Assembly (NCBI GenBank): GCA_040007095.1
Contig: JBDTVS010000075.1
Coordinates: 1 to 58,730 of the forward strand
Reading direction: 5' to 3'
Length of the DNA: 58,730 nucleotides
Origin: JBDTVS01 sp040007095
GTDB lineage: Bacteria; Acidobacteriota; Vicinamibacteria; Vicinamibacterales; CAVVIG01
Shown: one piece after another, positions 40,969 to 49,124 of the stretch
How the letters are laid out: every line of letters starts with the position of its first letter
Numbering within the stretch: position 1 is the stretch's first letter
Program-made: the position numbers and the translations under genes
Notes under the pieces: generated by a model
Seen by the model: the letters and a program-made list of their open reading frames with translations, nothing else
The model's database searches: none
What the model was told of the DNA's origin: nothing

Positions 40969-42150
40969 ATGACACAGCCACTTGAAGGATTCACCGTTCT
41001 CGATCTCACCCGCGTGCTCTCCGGGCCCTATTGCACGATGCTCCTCGCCGACATGGGCGCACGGGTCATCAAAATCGAGCAACCCGGCAAAGGCGACGAC
41101 ACCCGTGCGTGGGGCCCACCGTTTCTCGAGGGCGAGAGCGCGTACTTCCTCAGCATCAACAGAAACAAAGAAAGCGTCACGCTCGATTTCAAGAAGCCGG
41201 GGGGCCGGGCGGTGCTCGATCGGCTGATCGCGCAATGCGATGTGCTGGTCGAAAACTTCAGGCCGGGCACATTGGACAAGGTGGGGCTCGACTATGCCTC
41301 GCTCGCCGCAACCCACCCGAGCCTGATTGTGTGCTCAATCTCGGGATTTGGTCAGACGGGCCCGCGGCGACCCGAGGCCGGGTACGACGCCGTCATCCAG
41401 GCCGAAGGCGGATTGATGAGCATCACCGGCGCCGCCGACGGCCCGCCCTATCGGCTCGGCGTCGCCATCGGCGACATCGTCACCGGCATGTTCGCCGCGC
41501 AGGGCGTACTGCTCGCGCTGCTCGCACGGCAGCGCACCGGAAAGGGTCAGCTCGTCGACGTCGCGATGCTGGACTCCGTCGCCGCACTGCTGACCTATCA
41601 GGCCGGGATCCATTTCGCCACCGGCAGCTCTCCTCGACGAATCGGCAATCGCCACCCCACGATCGTCCCCTACGAACTGTTCACCGCGTCGGACGGCGAT
41701 TTCGTGCTGGCAATCGGAAACGACGACCAGTGGCGGCGGTTCTGCGAGGTCGCCGGTCTGGGCGACGACGAGCGCTTTCGGACCAACCGCCAGCGCGTGA
41801 TGCAATACGATGAGTTGAGGCCCATTCTCGGCAGCGTGCTGGCGCGCGACTCGCGCCGATCGTGGATCGATCGGCTCCAAGCCGTCGGAGTTCCCTGCGG
41901 ATCCGTGCGGGATCTCGGCGAGGTCTTCGCCGACCCCCAACTTGCGGCGCGCGACATGGTGACGAGCGTCGAGCATGCCACCATCGGCTCGCTGCGACTG
42001 CTCGGCGTGCCCGTCAAGCTGTCCGACACTCCAGGAATGGTGAGGACGGCGCCGCCGAGCCTCGGGCAGCACACCCAGGCTGTACTGCGGGCAGAGCTCG
42101 GCATGACGGATGGCGACATCGACGCGCTGCGCGCAGAAGGGGCGATTTGA
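40969..42150 (+). CDS. CaiB/BaiF-type (family III) CoA-transferase
   Basis: 393 residues from ATG 40969 (MTQPLEGFTVLDLTRVLSGP); an earlier in-frame ATG (40888) would begin inside the repeat. Family III landmarks: LADMGARVIKIEQPGKGDD near 28 with the catalytic aspartate expected in the KKPGGRAVLDRLIAQCDVLVENFRPG region (about 85-108, given by its ends), ISGFGQTGP near 127, GYDAVIQAEGGLMSITG near 140. It moves CoA between carboxylic acids by a ping-pong mechanism; the substrate is unknown. Its TGA shares a base with the next ATG. Confidence 0.92.
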   Translation: MTQPLEGFTVLDLTRVLSGPYCTMLLADMGARVIKIEQPGKGDDTRAWGPPFLEGESAYFLSINRNKESVTLDFKKPGGRAVLDRLIAQCDVLVENFRPGTLDKVGLDYASLAATHPSLIVCSISGFGQTGPRRPEAGYDAVIQAEGGLMSITGAADGPPYRLGVAIGDIVTGMFAAQGVLLALLARQRTGKGQLVDVAMLDSVAALLTYQAGIHFATGSSPRRIGNRHPTIVPYELFTASDGDFVLAIGNDDQWRRFCEVAGLGDDERFRTNRQRVMQYDELRPILGSVLARDSRRSWIDRLQAVGVPCGSVRDLGEVFADPQLAARDMVTSVEHATIGSLRLLGVPVKLSDTPGMVRTAPPSLGQHTQAVLRAELGMTDGDIDALRAEGAI

Positions 42151-42578
42151 TGGAAGTCTCAGATGTCCGCAAACGCGTCAAGGAAGTGATCGAACGCTCG
42201 ACCCGGGCGATGGCGGAACGACGGACCCTCGTCGACGAGGCGACCCGCGACTACCAGATCTTCCTCGATCGGATCGCCACGCCGCTCTTGCGCCAGATCG
42301 GCAACGTCCTTCGTGCGGAAGGCCATCCCTTCACGGTGTCGACGCCGGGCAGCAGCGTGCGCCTCGTGTCGGACCGCTCCGGAAGCGACTACATCGACCT
42401 CTCACTTGATACGACCGGCCGTCAACCGCAGGTCATCATCCACTCGATCCGGAGCCGCGGACGCCGCGTGACGGAGTCGGAAACCGCAATTGGCAACGGT
42501 GGCCCGGTGGGCGACCTCACCGAAGACGATGTCCTGGCAGCGGTGCTGAAGGAACTGGAGCCTCTGGTCGAACGCTAA
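42150..42578 (+). CDS. Hypothetical protein coupled to the CoA-transferase
   Basis: A 142-residue soluble protein starting at ATG 42150 (TGATG overlap with the CoA-transferase). The N-terminal half is helical and charged (VRKRVKEVIERSTRAMAERR), followed by LRQIGNVLRAEGHPFTVSTPG near 47 and a beta-rich part with YIDLSLDTTGRQPQVIIHSI. The C-terminus is VGDLTEDDVLAAVLKELEPLVE. I do not recognise a family. Coupling to the transferase is the only clue. A 160-nt repeat begins directly after its TAA. Confidence 0.7.
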   Translation: MEVSDVRKRVKEVIERSTRAMAERRTLVDEATRDYQIFLDRIATPLLRQIGNVLRAEGHPFTVSTPGSSVRLVSDRSGSDYIDLSLDTTGRQPQVIIHSIRSRGRRVTESETAIGNGGPVGDLTEDDVLAAVLKELEPLVER

Positions 42579-42738
42579 TTACTCCGCTTCGCAATTACGG
42601 TGACGTATTCGGGCGGCGAGGCACCCGGATCGCCAGGCGCGAGGAGGAAGAATGCCGGGAGCATTTGACCGACGAGCAACGCCGCGAGGCGGGATGCATC
42701 GGCGGCCACAATGTGCACCTTATTTTGCCGCAGGCCCT
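42579..42738 (+). repeat. 160-nt structured repeat, copy upstream of the LuxR-type gene
   Basis: Core TGCCGGGAGCATTTGACCGA, with CGCCAGGCGCGAGGAGG before and GGCGGGATGCATCGGCGG after. The ends are set by the same 76-base offset as other copies. The terminal arms (about 42590-42607 and 42709-42729) pair imperfectly around GGTG, less convincingly than in the 21822 and 40757 copies. Confidence 0.65.
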
Positions 42739-42832
42739 AAGGCAACGATAAGGAAAAAGTTTTCATGGCGCCCGCGTTTTGCGCGAAGGGCGAGGGCGGC
42801 GGGTCATCGCGTACACTCGACTCGATCGTCCC

Positions 42833-44476
42833 ATGGCGCCAACTACCGGCCATCGCACGCACAAGACGCCTCCCCGGCAAGACTGGAAGGCGGAGTACGC
42901 CGAGCTCCTGGCGCGCGATCGGCGCACAGCGCTCGGATTGGTCGACCTCGAGCGGCTGGGCATGGCCGCGTATCTCGCCGGTGACGCAGCCAACAGCATC
43001 GACATCCACACCCGGGCACACAGCTGTGCGCTCGAGCGGGGCGACACCCGGCACGCGGCGCGGTCCGCGTTCTGGATCGCATTTGCGCTCATCGGTGCGC
43101 GCGAGCCGACTCGTGCCGCAGGCTGGGTGGCACGTGCCCGGCGTCTGCTCGAAGAGGATCGGCACGATTGCGTCGAGTGCGGTTACGTGATGCTGCCGCG
43201 GGCGCTCGAGCAGGCCGCCAGTGGCGACCTCGCCGGCGCGGAGGCGACGTTCGCGGCGGCCGAGCATATGGGTGAGCGTTTCGCCGATCCCGATCTCACC
43301 AGCCTCGCGCGTCAAGGCCGCGGCCGGGCGATCGTCGGGCTCGGTCGCGTGGCGGAAGGGGTCGCGCTGTTCGACGAAGTCATGGTGGCAGTGACCGCGG
43401 GCGAGGTCACGCCGATCGTGTCTGGAGTGGTCTATTGCAGCATGATCTCCGCCTGCTTCGAGCTGCTCGACATCCGGCGCGCGCAGGAGTGGACCGAGGC
43501 GTTGAACGGTTGGTGCGAGACGCAACCGGGTCTGGTGCCGTACCGCGGCGAGTGCCTCGCGCACCGCGCCGAGATTCTCCGCCTGCGCGGCCGCTGGGCT
43601 GAGGCCATCGACGAAGCCCGGGGTGCGTACGACGCGCTCGCGGCCGCGAAGGGCGCCGAACGGGGCATGGCGGCGTATTCGCTCGCGGAGCTGCACCGCC
43701 TGCGCGGTGAAATCCCGGACGCGGAGGATGCCTATCGCCTGGCGAGCGAGCATGGACGGGCGTCGCACCCGGGGCTGGCGCTGCTGCGCCTTGCGCAGCG
43801 GCAAGGTGAGGCGGCGCGCGCAGTGATCGATCGCGTATTGGCCGAGCCGACCCGCGGACGGCACCGCGTCGACGTGCTCGTGGCCGCGGTCGAGATTCTC
43901 CTGGCGCTCGGCGACGCGTCTGCCGCCCGGCGCGCGGCTGACGAGTTGAAGGCGATTGCCGGCGCGCGGAGTTCGGAATGGCTTTGCGCGATGGCCGCCT
44001 CGGCGGACGGCGCCGTGCATCTCGTCGAGGGCCGGGCGCGTCAGGCTCTGGCGCCGTTGCGGGAAGCGTTGAGGATTTGGCGGGACCTCGACGCGCCGTA
44101 CGAGGCCGCACGCGTCAGAGTGCTGGTCGGGCGAGCATGCCGCGTGCTCGGCGACGTTGATGCTGCACGGATGGAATGGGACACCGCGCTGCGAGTCTTC
44201 CGCCAACTTGGCGCCGCGCCCGCGCTCCTCGAGGTCGAGGCGCTGAACCACGAGCTGCCGGCGACGACCCTGCCGGCGCCTGGCGGTCTCACCTCGCGGG
44301 AGATGGAGGTGATTCGGCTCATCGCCTGCGGAAAAACCAACCGCGCGATCGCCGGAGAGCTCGACATCAGCGAGAAGACTGTCGCGCGGCACGTGAGCAA
44401 TATCTTCATCAAGCTCGATCTCTCGACACGAGCTGCCGCGACGGCCTACGCCTTTACCCACCGGCTGATGCCGTAA
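42833..44476 (+). CDS. LuxR-family regulator with TPR-like repeats
   Basis: 547 residues from ATG 42833; a TTG at 42779 would add 18. Residues about 20-470 are TPR-like helical repeats (AAYLAGDAANSIDIHTRAH, ALEQAASGDLAGAEATFAAA, ALRIWRDLDAPYEAARVRVLVG, the last quoted from its family-like start). The C-terminal 65 residues are a LuxR/NarL helix-turn-helix: LTSREMEVIRLIACGKTNRAIA then LDISEKTVARHVSNIFIKL. There is no receiver and no STAND ATPase module, so it differs from response regulators and from MalT. TPR-LuxR proteins usually sense a partner or peptide. The monooxygenase 170 bases downstream on the same strand is a possible target. Confidence 0.88.
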   Translation: MAPTTGHRTHKTPPRQDWKAEYAELLARDRRTALGLVDLERLGMAAYLAGDAANSIDIHTRAHSCALERGDTRHAARSAFWIAFALIGAREPTRAAGWVARARRLLEEDRHDCVECGYVMLPRALEQAASGDLAGAEATFAAAEHMGERFADPDLTSLARQGRGRAIVGLGRVAEGVALFDEVMVAVTAGEVTPIVSGVVYCSMISACFELLDIRRAQEWTEALNGWCETQPGLVPYRGECLAHRAEILRLRGRWAEAIDEARGAYDALAAAKGAERGMAAYSLAELHRLRGEIPDAEDAYRLASEHGRASHPGLALLRLAQRQGEAARAVIDRVLAEPTRGRHRVDVLVAAVEILLALGDASAARRAADELKAIAGARSSEWLCAMAASADGAVHLVEGRARQALAPLREALRIWRDLDAPYEAARVRVLVGRACRVLGDVDAARMEWDTALRVFRQLGAAPALLEVEALNHELPATTLPAPGGLTSREMEVIRLIACGKTNRAIAGELDISEKTVARHVSNIFIKLDLSTRAAATAYAFTHRLMP

Positions 44477-44642
44477 CTTCGCCGTATGGCTCGCCACCGA
44501 GTACGCCGCGGCCTACATAGAAATACCCAGTCCGACCCTCTCTGGTCCATGCACAGTTCAGTCGATGCGGAACCCGCACGACGTCGATATCATCCGGCGT
44601 ACTCGATCCATTCCGGATCACGCGTCATTGGCGAGGTGGAGC

Positions 44643-45779
44643 ATGAACAGCAATCAGAGGACCGAGCGGGTTCAGGTGGTCGTGATCGGCGGCGGCCAGG
44701 CGGGCCTGTCGGTTGGTTATTGCCTGGCGCGGCGTGGGCTATCTTTTGTGATCCTCGAGGCGAATCATCGGGTCGGCGACTCCTGGCGCAAACGCTGGGA
44801 CTCGCTGCACCTGTTCACTCCCGCCAAGTACGACGGCCTCATCGGGTTGCCTTTCCCGGCGCCGTCCTTCAGTTTTCCGACGAAGGATCAGATGGCGGAC
44901 TACCTCGAGGCCTACGCGAAGCATTTCGACCTGCCCGTCCGCACCGACACCAGGGTCGAGCGCCTGTGGCGGGACGGCAACCGCTACATCGTCGAAACAG
45001 GAGACCGGCGTCTGGAGGCCGATCACGTCGTCGTCGCGATGGCCACCTATCAGGCCGCCCGGGTGCCGGATTTCGCGCGGACGCTCGACCGCAGCATCGT
45101 GCAGTTGCATTCAAGCGAGTACAGGAATCCGGCCCAACTCCAGGCCGGCGATGTGTTGATCGTGGGCGCAGGCAATTCCGGAGCGGACATTGCGATGGAT
45201 GTCTCGCGGTCGCACCGCACGTTCCTGTCCGGGCGGCATCCCGGGCACGTGCCATTTCACATCGAGAGCCGCCTCGCGCGGATGATTCTGCCCCTCCTCT
45301 TTCGTGTCGTCTTTCATCGAATCCTCACCGTGGACACGCCAATGGGACGACGGGCCCGGCCGTCGATCATTTCCAAAGGCGGCGCGCTGATTCGGGTGAA
45401 GCCGGCCGACCTCGCCGCCGCGGGCATTGAACGGACGCCGCGCGTCACCGGCGTTCGCGACGGCAAGCCGCTGCTCGCCGACGGCCGAGCGCTCGACATC
45501 ACGAACGTGATCTGGTGCACCGGCTTTCATCCCGGACTGTCGTGGATAGATCTGCCGACGCCCATCCAGGGCGCAGACGGCGAACCGGTGCACGACCGCG
45601 GCATTGTCGCCGGCGAGCCGGGGTTCTATTTCGTCGGCCTCCACTTTCTCTACGCGTTCTCGTCCACGATGATTCACGGCGTCGCGCGGGACGCCGAACG
45701 AATCGCCAATACCATCGCGGCGCGCGTGCGGGCGGGCACGACGGCGCAGTCGAGCGCGGCCGACTCTTCGGCGGCTTAA
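44643..45779 (+). CDS. FAD-dependent flavin monooxygenase-like oxidoreductase
   Basis: 378 residues from ATG 44643, chosen because GAGGTGGAGC lies just before it. Two Rossmann motifs: FAD site VVVIGGGQAGLSVGYCLARRG near 11 (quoted in part) and NAD(P)H site VLIVGAGNSGADIAMDVSR near 173. WRKRWDSLHLFTPAKYDGL near 45 and the CTGFHPGLSWIDLP C-terminal motif are typical of the YUCCA/FMO-like branch of flavoproteins. The substrate is unknown. Its TAA overlaps the TAA of the convergent cytochrome gene (ttaa). Confidence 0.88.
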   Translation: MNSNQRTERVQVVVIGGGQAGLSVGYCLARRGLSFVILEANHRVGDSWRKRWDSLHLFTPAKYDGLIGLPFPAPSFSFPTKDQMADYLEAYAKHFDLPVRTDTRVERLWRDGNRYIVETGDRRLEADHVVVAMATYQAARVPDFARTLDRSIVQLHSSEYRNPAQLQAGDVLIVGAGNSGADIAMDVSRSHRTFLSGRHPGHVPFHIESRLARMILPLLFRVVFHRILTVDTPMGRRARPSIISKGGALIRVKPADLAAAGIERTPRVTGVRDGKPLLADGRALDITNVIWCTGFHPGLSWIDLPTPIQGADGEPVHDRGIVAGEPGFYFVGLHFLYAFSSTMIHGVARDAERIANTIAARVRAGTTAQSSAADSSAA

Positions 45780-46363
45780 GGATATTTCGGAAGCCGGGAC
45801 GTCCCATGCTTCCACTCTTGCGCCGGGAGCGCGGACCCCTGGCGGTTCGGCATGACCACCTTGGGAAGACTCTGAAGGTCCATGACATCGGACTCTTGAA
45901 TCACCCCGTTCTTGAAGAGGAGGAAAGCGGTCAGTGCATAGACCTCATCGGGCTTGAGCGTGCCCTCTTTGCCGAGGGGCATGCCGCGGTTGATGTAGTC
46001 CCAAATCACTGTCGCGAACGGCGAGTGGAGCGCCATCACGTTGTTGTCGTTCACACACGGCGCGAGACACGGCATCGAGCTCTTGGTCGTGCCGTCGCTT
46101 TTTATCAACGTCGGCGCCTGGGCTCCGGATCCCGTTCGACCGTGGCAGCCTGCGCACCCTTTCTGGACGTAGAGCTGCGCACCTTCCTTGGCGCTGCCGC
46201 GGCCGGGCGGCAGTTCCTTTCCATCCGGACTGATCGAGATATCCCAGTCACGGACTTCATCTGCGGTAGGGGTCCGTCCCACACCGAAAGTGGGCGATTG
46301 TGCCGACCCGATCTGGCACAGCCCCAGGATCATCACAGCGAGGAGGAACTTACGTGAGCCCAT
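45776..46363 (-). CDS. c-type cytochrome, probable sulfite dehydrogenase subunit
   Basis: A 195-residue periplasmic cytochrome with a signal peptide (FLLAVMILGLCQIGSAQ) and one haem site, GCAGCHGRTGSG near 70. A distal methionine is expected in NRGMPLGKEGTLKPDEVYAL near 128, which is the usual SoxD/SorB pattern. It takes electrons from the molybdenum subunit encoded immediately upstream, with a 14-base overlap. Sulfite oxidation to sulfate with electron transfer to cytochrome c is the predicted role. Confidence 0.88.
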   Translation of the reverse strand: MGSRKFLLAVMILGLCQIGSAQSPTFGVGRTPTADEVRDWDISISPDGKELPPGRGSAKEGAQLYVQKGCAGCHGRTGSGAQAPTLIKSDGTTKSSMPCLAPCVNDNNVMALHSPFATVIWDYINRGMPLGKEGTLKPDEVYALTAFLLFKNGVIQESDVMDLQSLPKVVMPNRQGSALPAQEWKHGTSRLPKYP

Positions 46364-47615
46364 TGCTCACCTTCCCGTCGCTCGCAACCTTCCAGGGTTG
46401 CACGGTATTGTCGGCACCCGGGACGCGGAAGCCTTCGAGCGGCTTGTTCCAGTACTTGGCAGCCTCGGCTCGCGTCGGTTGCACGGTGCCCAGTTCGTCC
46501 GTGCAGCGCGACATGACCACGCATTCCTTCCCGTCCCACTTCCAGGCGAAGCCGAACCGCGTGTGCGCCATTCGGTACGACGGCGACCGTAGCTCGGCGT
46601 CGTGCCAACTCCGTCCACCGTCGGTCGTGATCTCGACCTTGCGAATCGCCCCCGCACCGGACCACGCCAGGCCGCTGATCTCGTAGAAGCCGGGGCCGGA
46701 CATCTGATGTCCGCCGGACGGGAAGGTAATCACTGATTTCGGACCAATCTGGTGCGTCAACGCCGCGACTTTCGGATCCGGATTGATGTGCCCGTAGTCG
46801 TCGTAGGTCATGTAGTAGCGGTCCACGACCTTGATGCGTCTGAGGTATTTGATCTGATAGATCCCTTCAAAGCCCGGTACCATCAGCCGCAGCGGGAAAC
46901 CTTGCTGAGGACGCAGGGCCTCGCCATTCTGGCCGTAGCACACCAGGCAGTCGTCCATCGCCTTCGCGAGCGGAATGCTCGAGGAGCCCTTCACTTCCTC
47001 GGCCCCTTCCGCCACGATCCAGGACGCGCCGTTCTGGACGCCCGCCTCCTTGAGCAGAAGCGACAGGGGCACGCCGGTCCATTCGGCGCAACTGGTCAGC
47101 CCGTGTGTGTCCTGGACGGTCTTGTGCCTGGCCTGGGCCCGGTTCCCCAGGCACTCGATGAAGTGAATACGGGAGACCGACGGGAGGCGCTTCAACTCGT
47201 CCATCGTGAACACCAGCGGCCGATCCACCATGCCGTGGATCATGAACCGATGCTCGCTCGGGTTGATCTCCGGAACGAAGGAGCCGCGATGGGTCGCCAC
47301 GTAGAAGAGTGACGATGGCGTGATGATGCCGACCGAGTCCTGCAGCGGCGTCAGCACGTGGAAGGTCAGCCCGAACATGTCGGGGGACATGCGTTCGGCC
47401 ACCGGGACGCGTACCGAGGTCACGAAACGGGAGCGCTCGCCATAGGCGATCAGCTCTTTCGCGAGTTCCTTCGGGTCTTTCGAGTGGCCGTCAGCCTCCG
47501 GTGCATGAGAGTCCGGCGTCTGACCGGATGCGGACGACGCTGTTCCCAGCGCCAGGCCGGCCAGCGCGGCGCCCTTCTTCAGGAACCGCCGGCGGTCGCG
47601 TGGTGTCGAATCCAT
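46350..47615 (-). CDS. Molybdenum sulfite dehydrogenase (SoxC/SorA type)
   Basis: A 421-residue Tat-exported molybdopterin enzyme of the sulfite oxidase family. Tat motif RDRRRFLKKGAALAGLALG at about 6-24. The Mo-binding core has FIECLGNRAQARHKTVQDTH near 153 and the ligand cysteine in GLTSCAEWTGVPL near 175. The substrate-pocket PQQGFPLRLMVPGFEGIYQIKYLRRIKV near 233 is quoted by its start PQQGFPLRLMVPG. A C-terminal Ig-like dimer domain starts near 285 (GAGAIRKVEITTDGGRSWHD). SoxC and SorA are hard to tell apart; no soxABXYZ genes are nearby, so a stand-alone sulfite dehydrogenase is more likely. Paired with the cytochrome gene. Confidence 0.92.
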   Translation of the reverse strand: MDSTPRDRRRFLKKGAALAGLALGTASSASGQTPDSHAPEADGHSKDPKELAKELIAYGERSRFVTSVRVPVAERMSPDMFGLTFHVLTPLQDSVGIITPSSLFYVATHRGSFVPEINPSEHRFMIHGMVDRPLVFTMDELKRLPSVSRIHFIECLGNRAQARHKTVQDTHGLTSCAEWTGVPLSLLLKEAGVQNGASWIVAEGAEEVKGSSSIPLAKAMDDCLVCYGQNGEALRPQQGFPLRLMVPGFEGIYQIKYLRRIKVVDRYYMTYDDYGHINPDPKVAALTHQIGPKSVITFPSGGHQMSGPGFYEISGLAWSGAGAIRKVEITTDGGRSWHDAELRSPSYRMAHTRFGFAWKWDGKECVVMSRCTDELGTVQPTRAEAAKYWNKPLEGFRVPGADNTVQPWKVASDGKVSNGLT

Positions 47616-47951
47616 GGGTGTCTCCTTGCAGATTCTTCGCGTCTCAAGGCGTCAGCCGAAACAGCCAATCGTCACGCCAGTCTTCTCTGGTGTCAACAAC
47701 TTCGTCCGTAAAGAAAGTGTGCGCCCCGACGGCGATCTCCTGGTCATTTCGCGAGTGTGGAAGGCGTCCAACCGCTATCGACGACAACGGCGTCGCCGTC
47801 AGCTTCCACCAGCGTCAGAAGGAGTGAAGCAATGAGCGCCATGGCGCGGAAATCCAGCCGTGCGGGTCGAACGCGCGACCGAATCAGTGTCCTTCCAACG
47901 GGTGCCGACGGCTCATTCGAAGAGCGTCCACACCGGACGCCACCGCGGATC
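47616..47951. other. Gene-free stretch upstream of the sulfite dehydrogenase
   Basis: About 336 bases that should carry the minus-strand promoter of the sulfite dehydrogenase pair. On the plus strand a 43-residue frame (ATG 47832, AGAAGGAGTGAAGC before it) runs into the 3' end of the next gene. It has a good ribosome site but a basic, non-conserved-looking product, so I do not call it a gene. No repeat is seen. Confidence 0.5.
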
Positions 47952-48380
47952 TCAGGCGCGTGACGCGGTGCCGGACTCGTAGACTCTGACGAGCTCGACC
48001 AGCTTGTAGCCGCGCGTCTGATACGGCGGTACGATTCGCTCGGTTCTCAGGTACTGCAGCATGCCCTCGTCCGAGTAGTCCGGCGCACCGATGTCGGGGA
48101 TCGTCGTGAGCGCGGATTCGAGCTCGGCGAGCGTCATCGTCTTTTCCATGACGGTCCGGGAGCCGGGAAGAAACCCGAAGCGCCTGGTCGGTTCCTGCCG
48201 GGCGGCCGTCGCAAACACCACGAAGATCTCGTTGCTGATGAAGTTGTAGTCGGCGCCGCTCTGGCTGGCGGGCGCGTCTTCGACCCGCAGGCCCGCAATT
48301 GAAGACACCGCGCTCAGCTGGTCGATCATGACCTGCGTGAACGTGCCCTCGCCCGACCACTTCGAAGTGTCAATCTGCAT
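47952..48380 (-). CDS. Hypothetical protein next to ubiE
   Basis: A 142-residue soluble protein with no signal or membrane segment. Visible are SKWSGEGTFTQVMIDQLSAV near 6, ISNEIFVVFATAARQEPTRR near 48, SRTVMEKTMTLAELESALTTI near 74 and a tyrosine-rich C-terminus (YQTRGYKLVELVRVYESGT). I do not recognise the family. It begins one base after the ubiE stop on the same strand, so the two are probably co-transcribed. Confidence 0.65.
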   Translation of the reverse strand: MQIDTSKWSGEGTFTQVMIDQLSAVSSIAGLRVEDAPASQSGADYNFISNEIFVVFATAARQEPTRRFGFLPGSRTVMEKTMTLAELESALTTIPDIGAPDYSDEGMLQYLRTERIVPPYQTRGYKLVELVRVYESGTASRA

Positions 48381-48381
48381 T

Positions 48382-49095
48382 TCAATCTTTGAATCCCAAA
48401 TGGATCGACATCAGCCCGCCGAGTACCGGCTCGTGCTGCACGCGGGAAAACCCGCGTGCCGCCATCAGTCGCGACACTCCGTCAGCGCCGGGATACGTTC
48501 GCAGGGACGCGGGAATATACCGGTAGGTGTCGGGATCGCGATGCAGGATCCAGCCGAGCGCGCCGCCCACCACCGTCAGGTAGATCAGATACACCCATCG
48601 AATCGCCGCGTTGGTCGGACGGTTGAAGTCGAGCGACACCAGGCGGCCGCCCGTCTTCAGCACGCGGGACGCTTCCTCAATCGCCCCGGCGAGGTCTGGC
48701 ACGTTGCGCAGGCCGTAGCCGACGGTCACCGCGTCGAAGGATGCCCCTGGAAACGGCAGCGCGATCATGTCGCCGACCACGAAACGAACGGACCCACGGC
48801 GGTGGTTTTTTGCCTGGGCCAGTTCGATCATCCGCTGCGTGACATCGAGTCCGACGACCGCGGCGCCGCACGCGGCGAGTGAGTACGCGATGTCCCCGGT
48901 CCCCGTCGCCAGATCGAGGACCCGGAGATCGCGCCGCGGCTGGGCGAGTTCCGTCAGGCGGCGCTTCCATCGGCGGTCCTGGCCGTACGATAGCGCCACG
49001 GTGATGAAATCGTAGCGATCGGCAATCGTCGCAAACAGCGCCCGCACGTATCGGCGCTTGCCGTCAGGAGTCGCGATTTCGTCGGACAGAGGCAC
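48382..49095 (-). CDS. ubiE: Ubiquinone/menaquinone C-methyltransferase UbiE/MenG
   Basis: About 237 residues from GTG 49095 (VPLSDEIATPDGKRRYVRAL); the frame upstream is open but non-homologous. The class I SAM fold has VLDLATGTGDIAYSLA near 64, VGLDVTQRMIELAQAK near 85, VGDMIALPFPGASFDAVTVGYGLRNVPD near 110 (quoted in family order) and LKTGGRLVSLDFNRP near 149, all UbiE signatures. In a futalosine-route organism it would methylate demethylmenaquinone. It is divergent from the DtxR-type gene with only 29 bases between start codons. Confidence 0.92.
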   Translation of the reverse strand: MPLSDEIATPDGKRRYVRALFATIADRYDFITVALSYGQDRRWKRRLTELAQPRRDLRVLDLATGTGDIAYSLAACGAAVVGLDVTQRMIELAQAKNHRRGSVRFVVGDMIALPFPGASFDAVTVGYGLRNVPDLAGAIEEASRVLKTGGRLVSLDFNRPTNAAIRWVYLIYLTVVGGALGWILHRDPDTYRYIPASLRTYPGADGVSRLMAARGFSRVQHEPVLGGLMSIHLGFKD

Positions 49096-49124
49096 AAGGG
49101 TCTCATGTTGGATAATATCGCCCC
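49096..49124. promoter_or_regulatory. Very short divergent promoter region, ubiE / DtxR-type gene
   Basis: The palindrome gataatatc (49111-49119) gives a -10-like hexamer on both strands, five bases before the ATG of the plus-strand gene and about fifteen before the ubiE GTG. If used, both mRNAs would have almost no leader. -35 elements are not evident. Confidence 0.35.

Noticed and set aside
47832..47963. 43-residue plus-strand frame with good ribosome site
   Set aside because: The product is Arg/Ser/Pro-rich without motif and it overlaps the 3' end of the next gene; not supported beyond the ribosome site.
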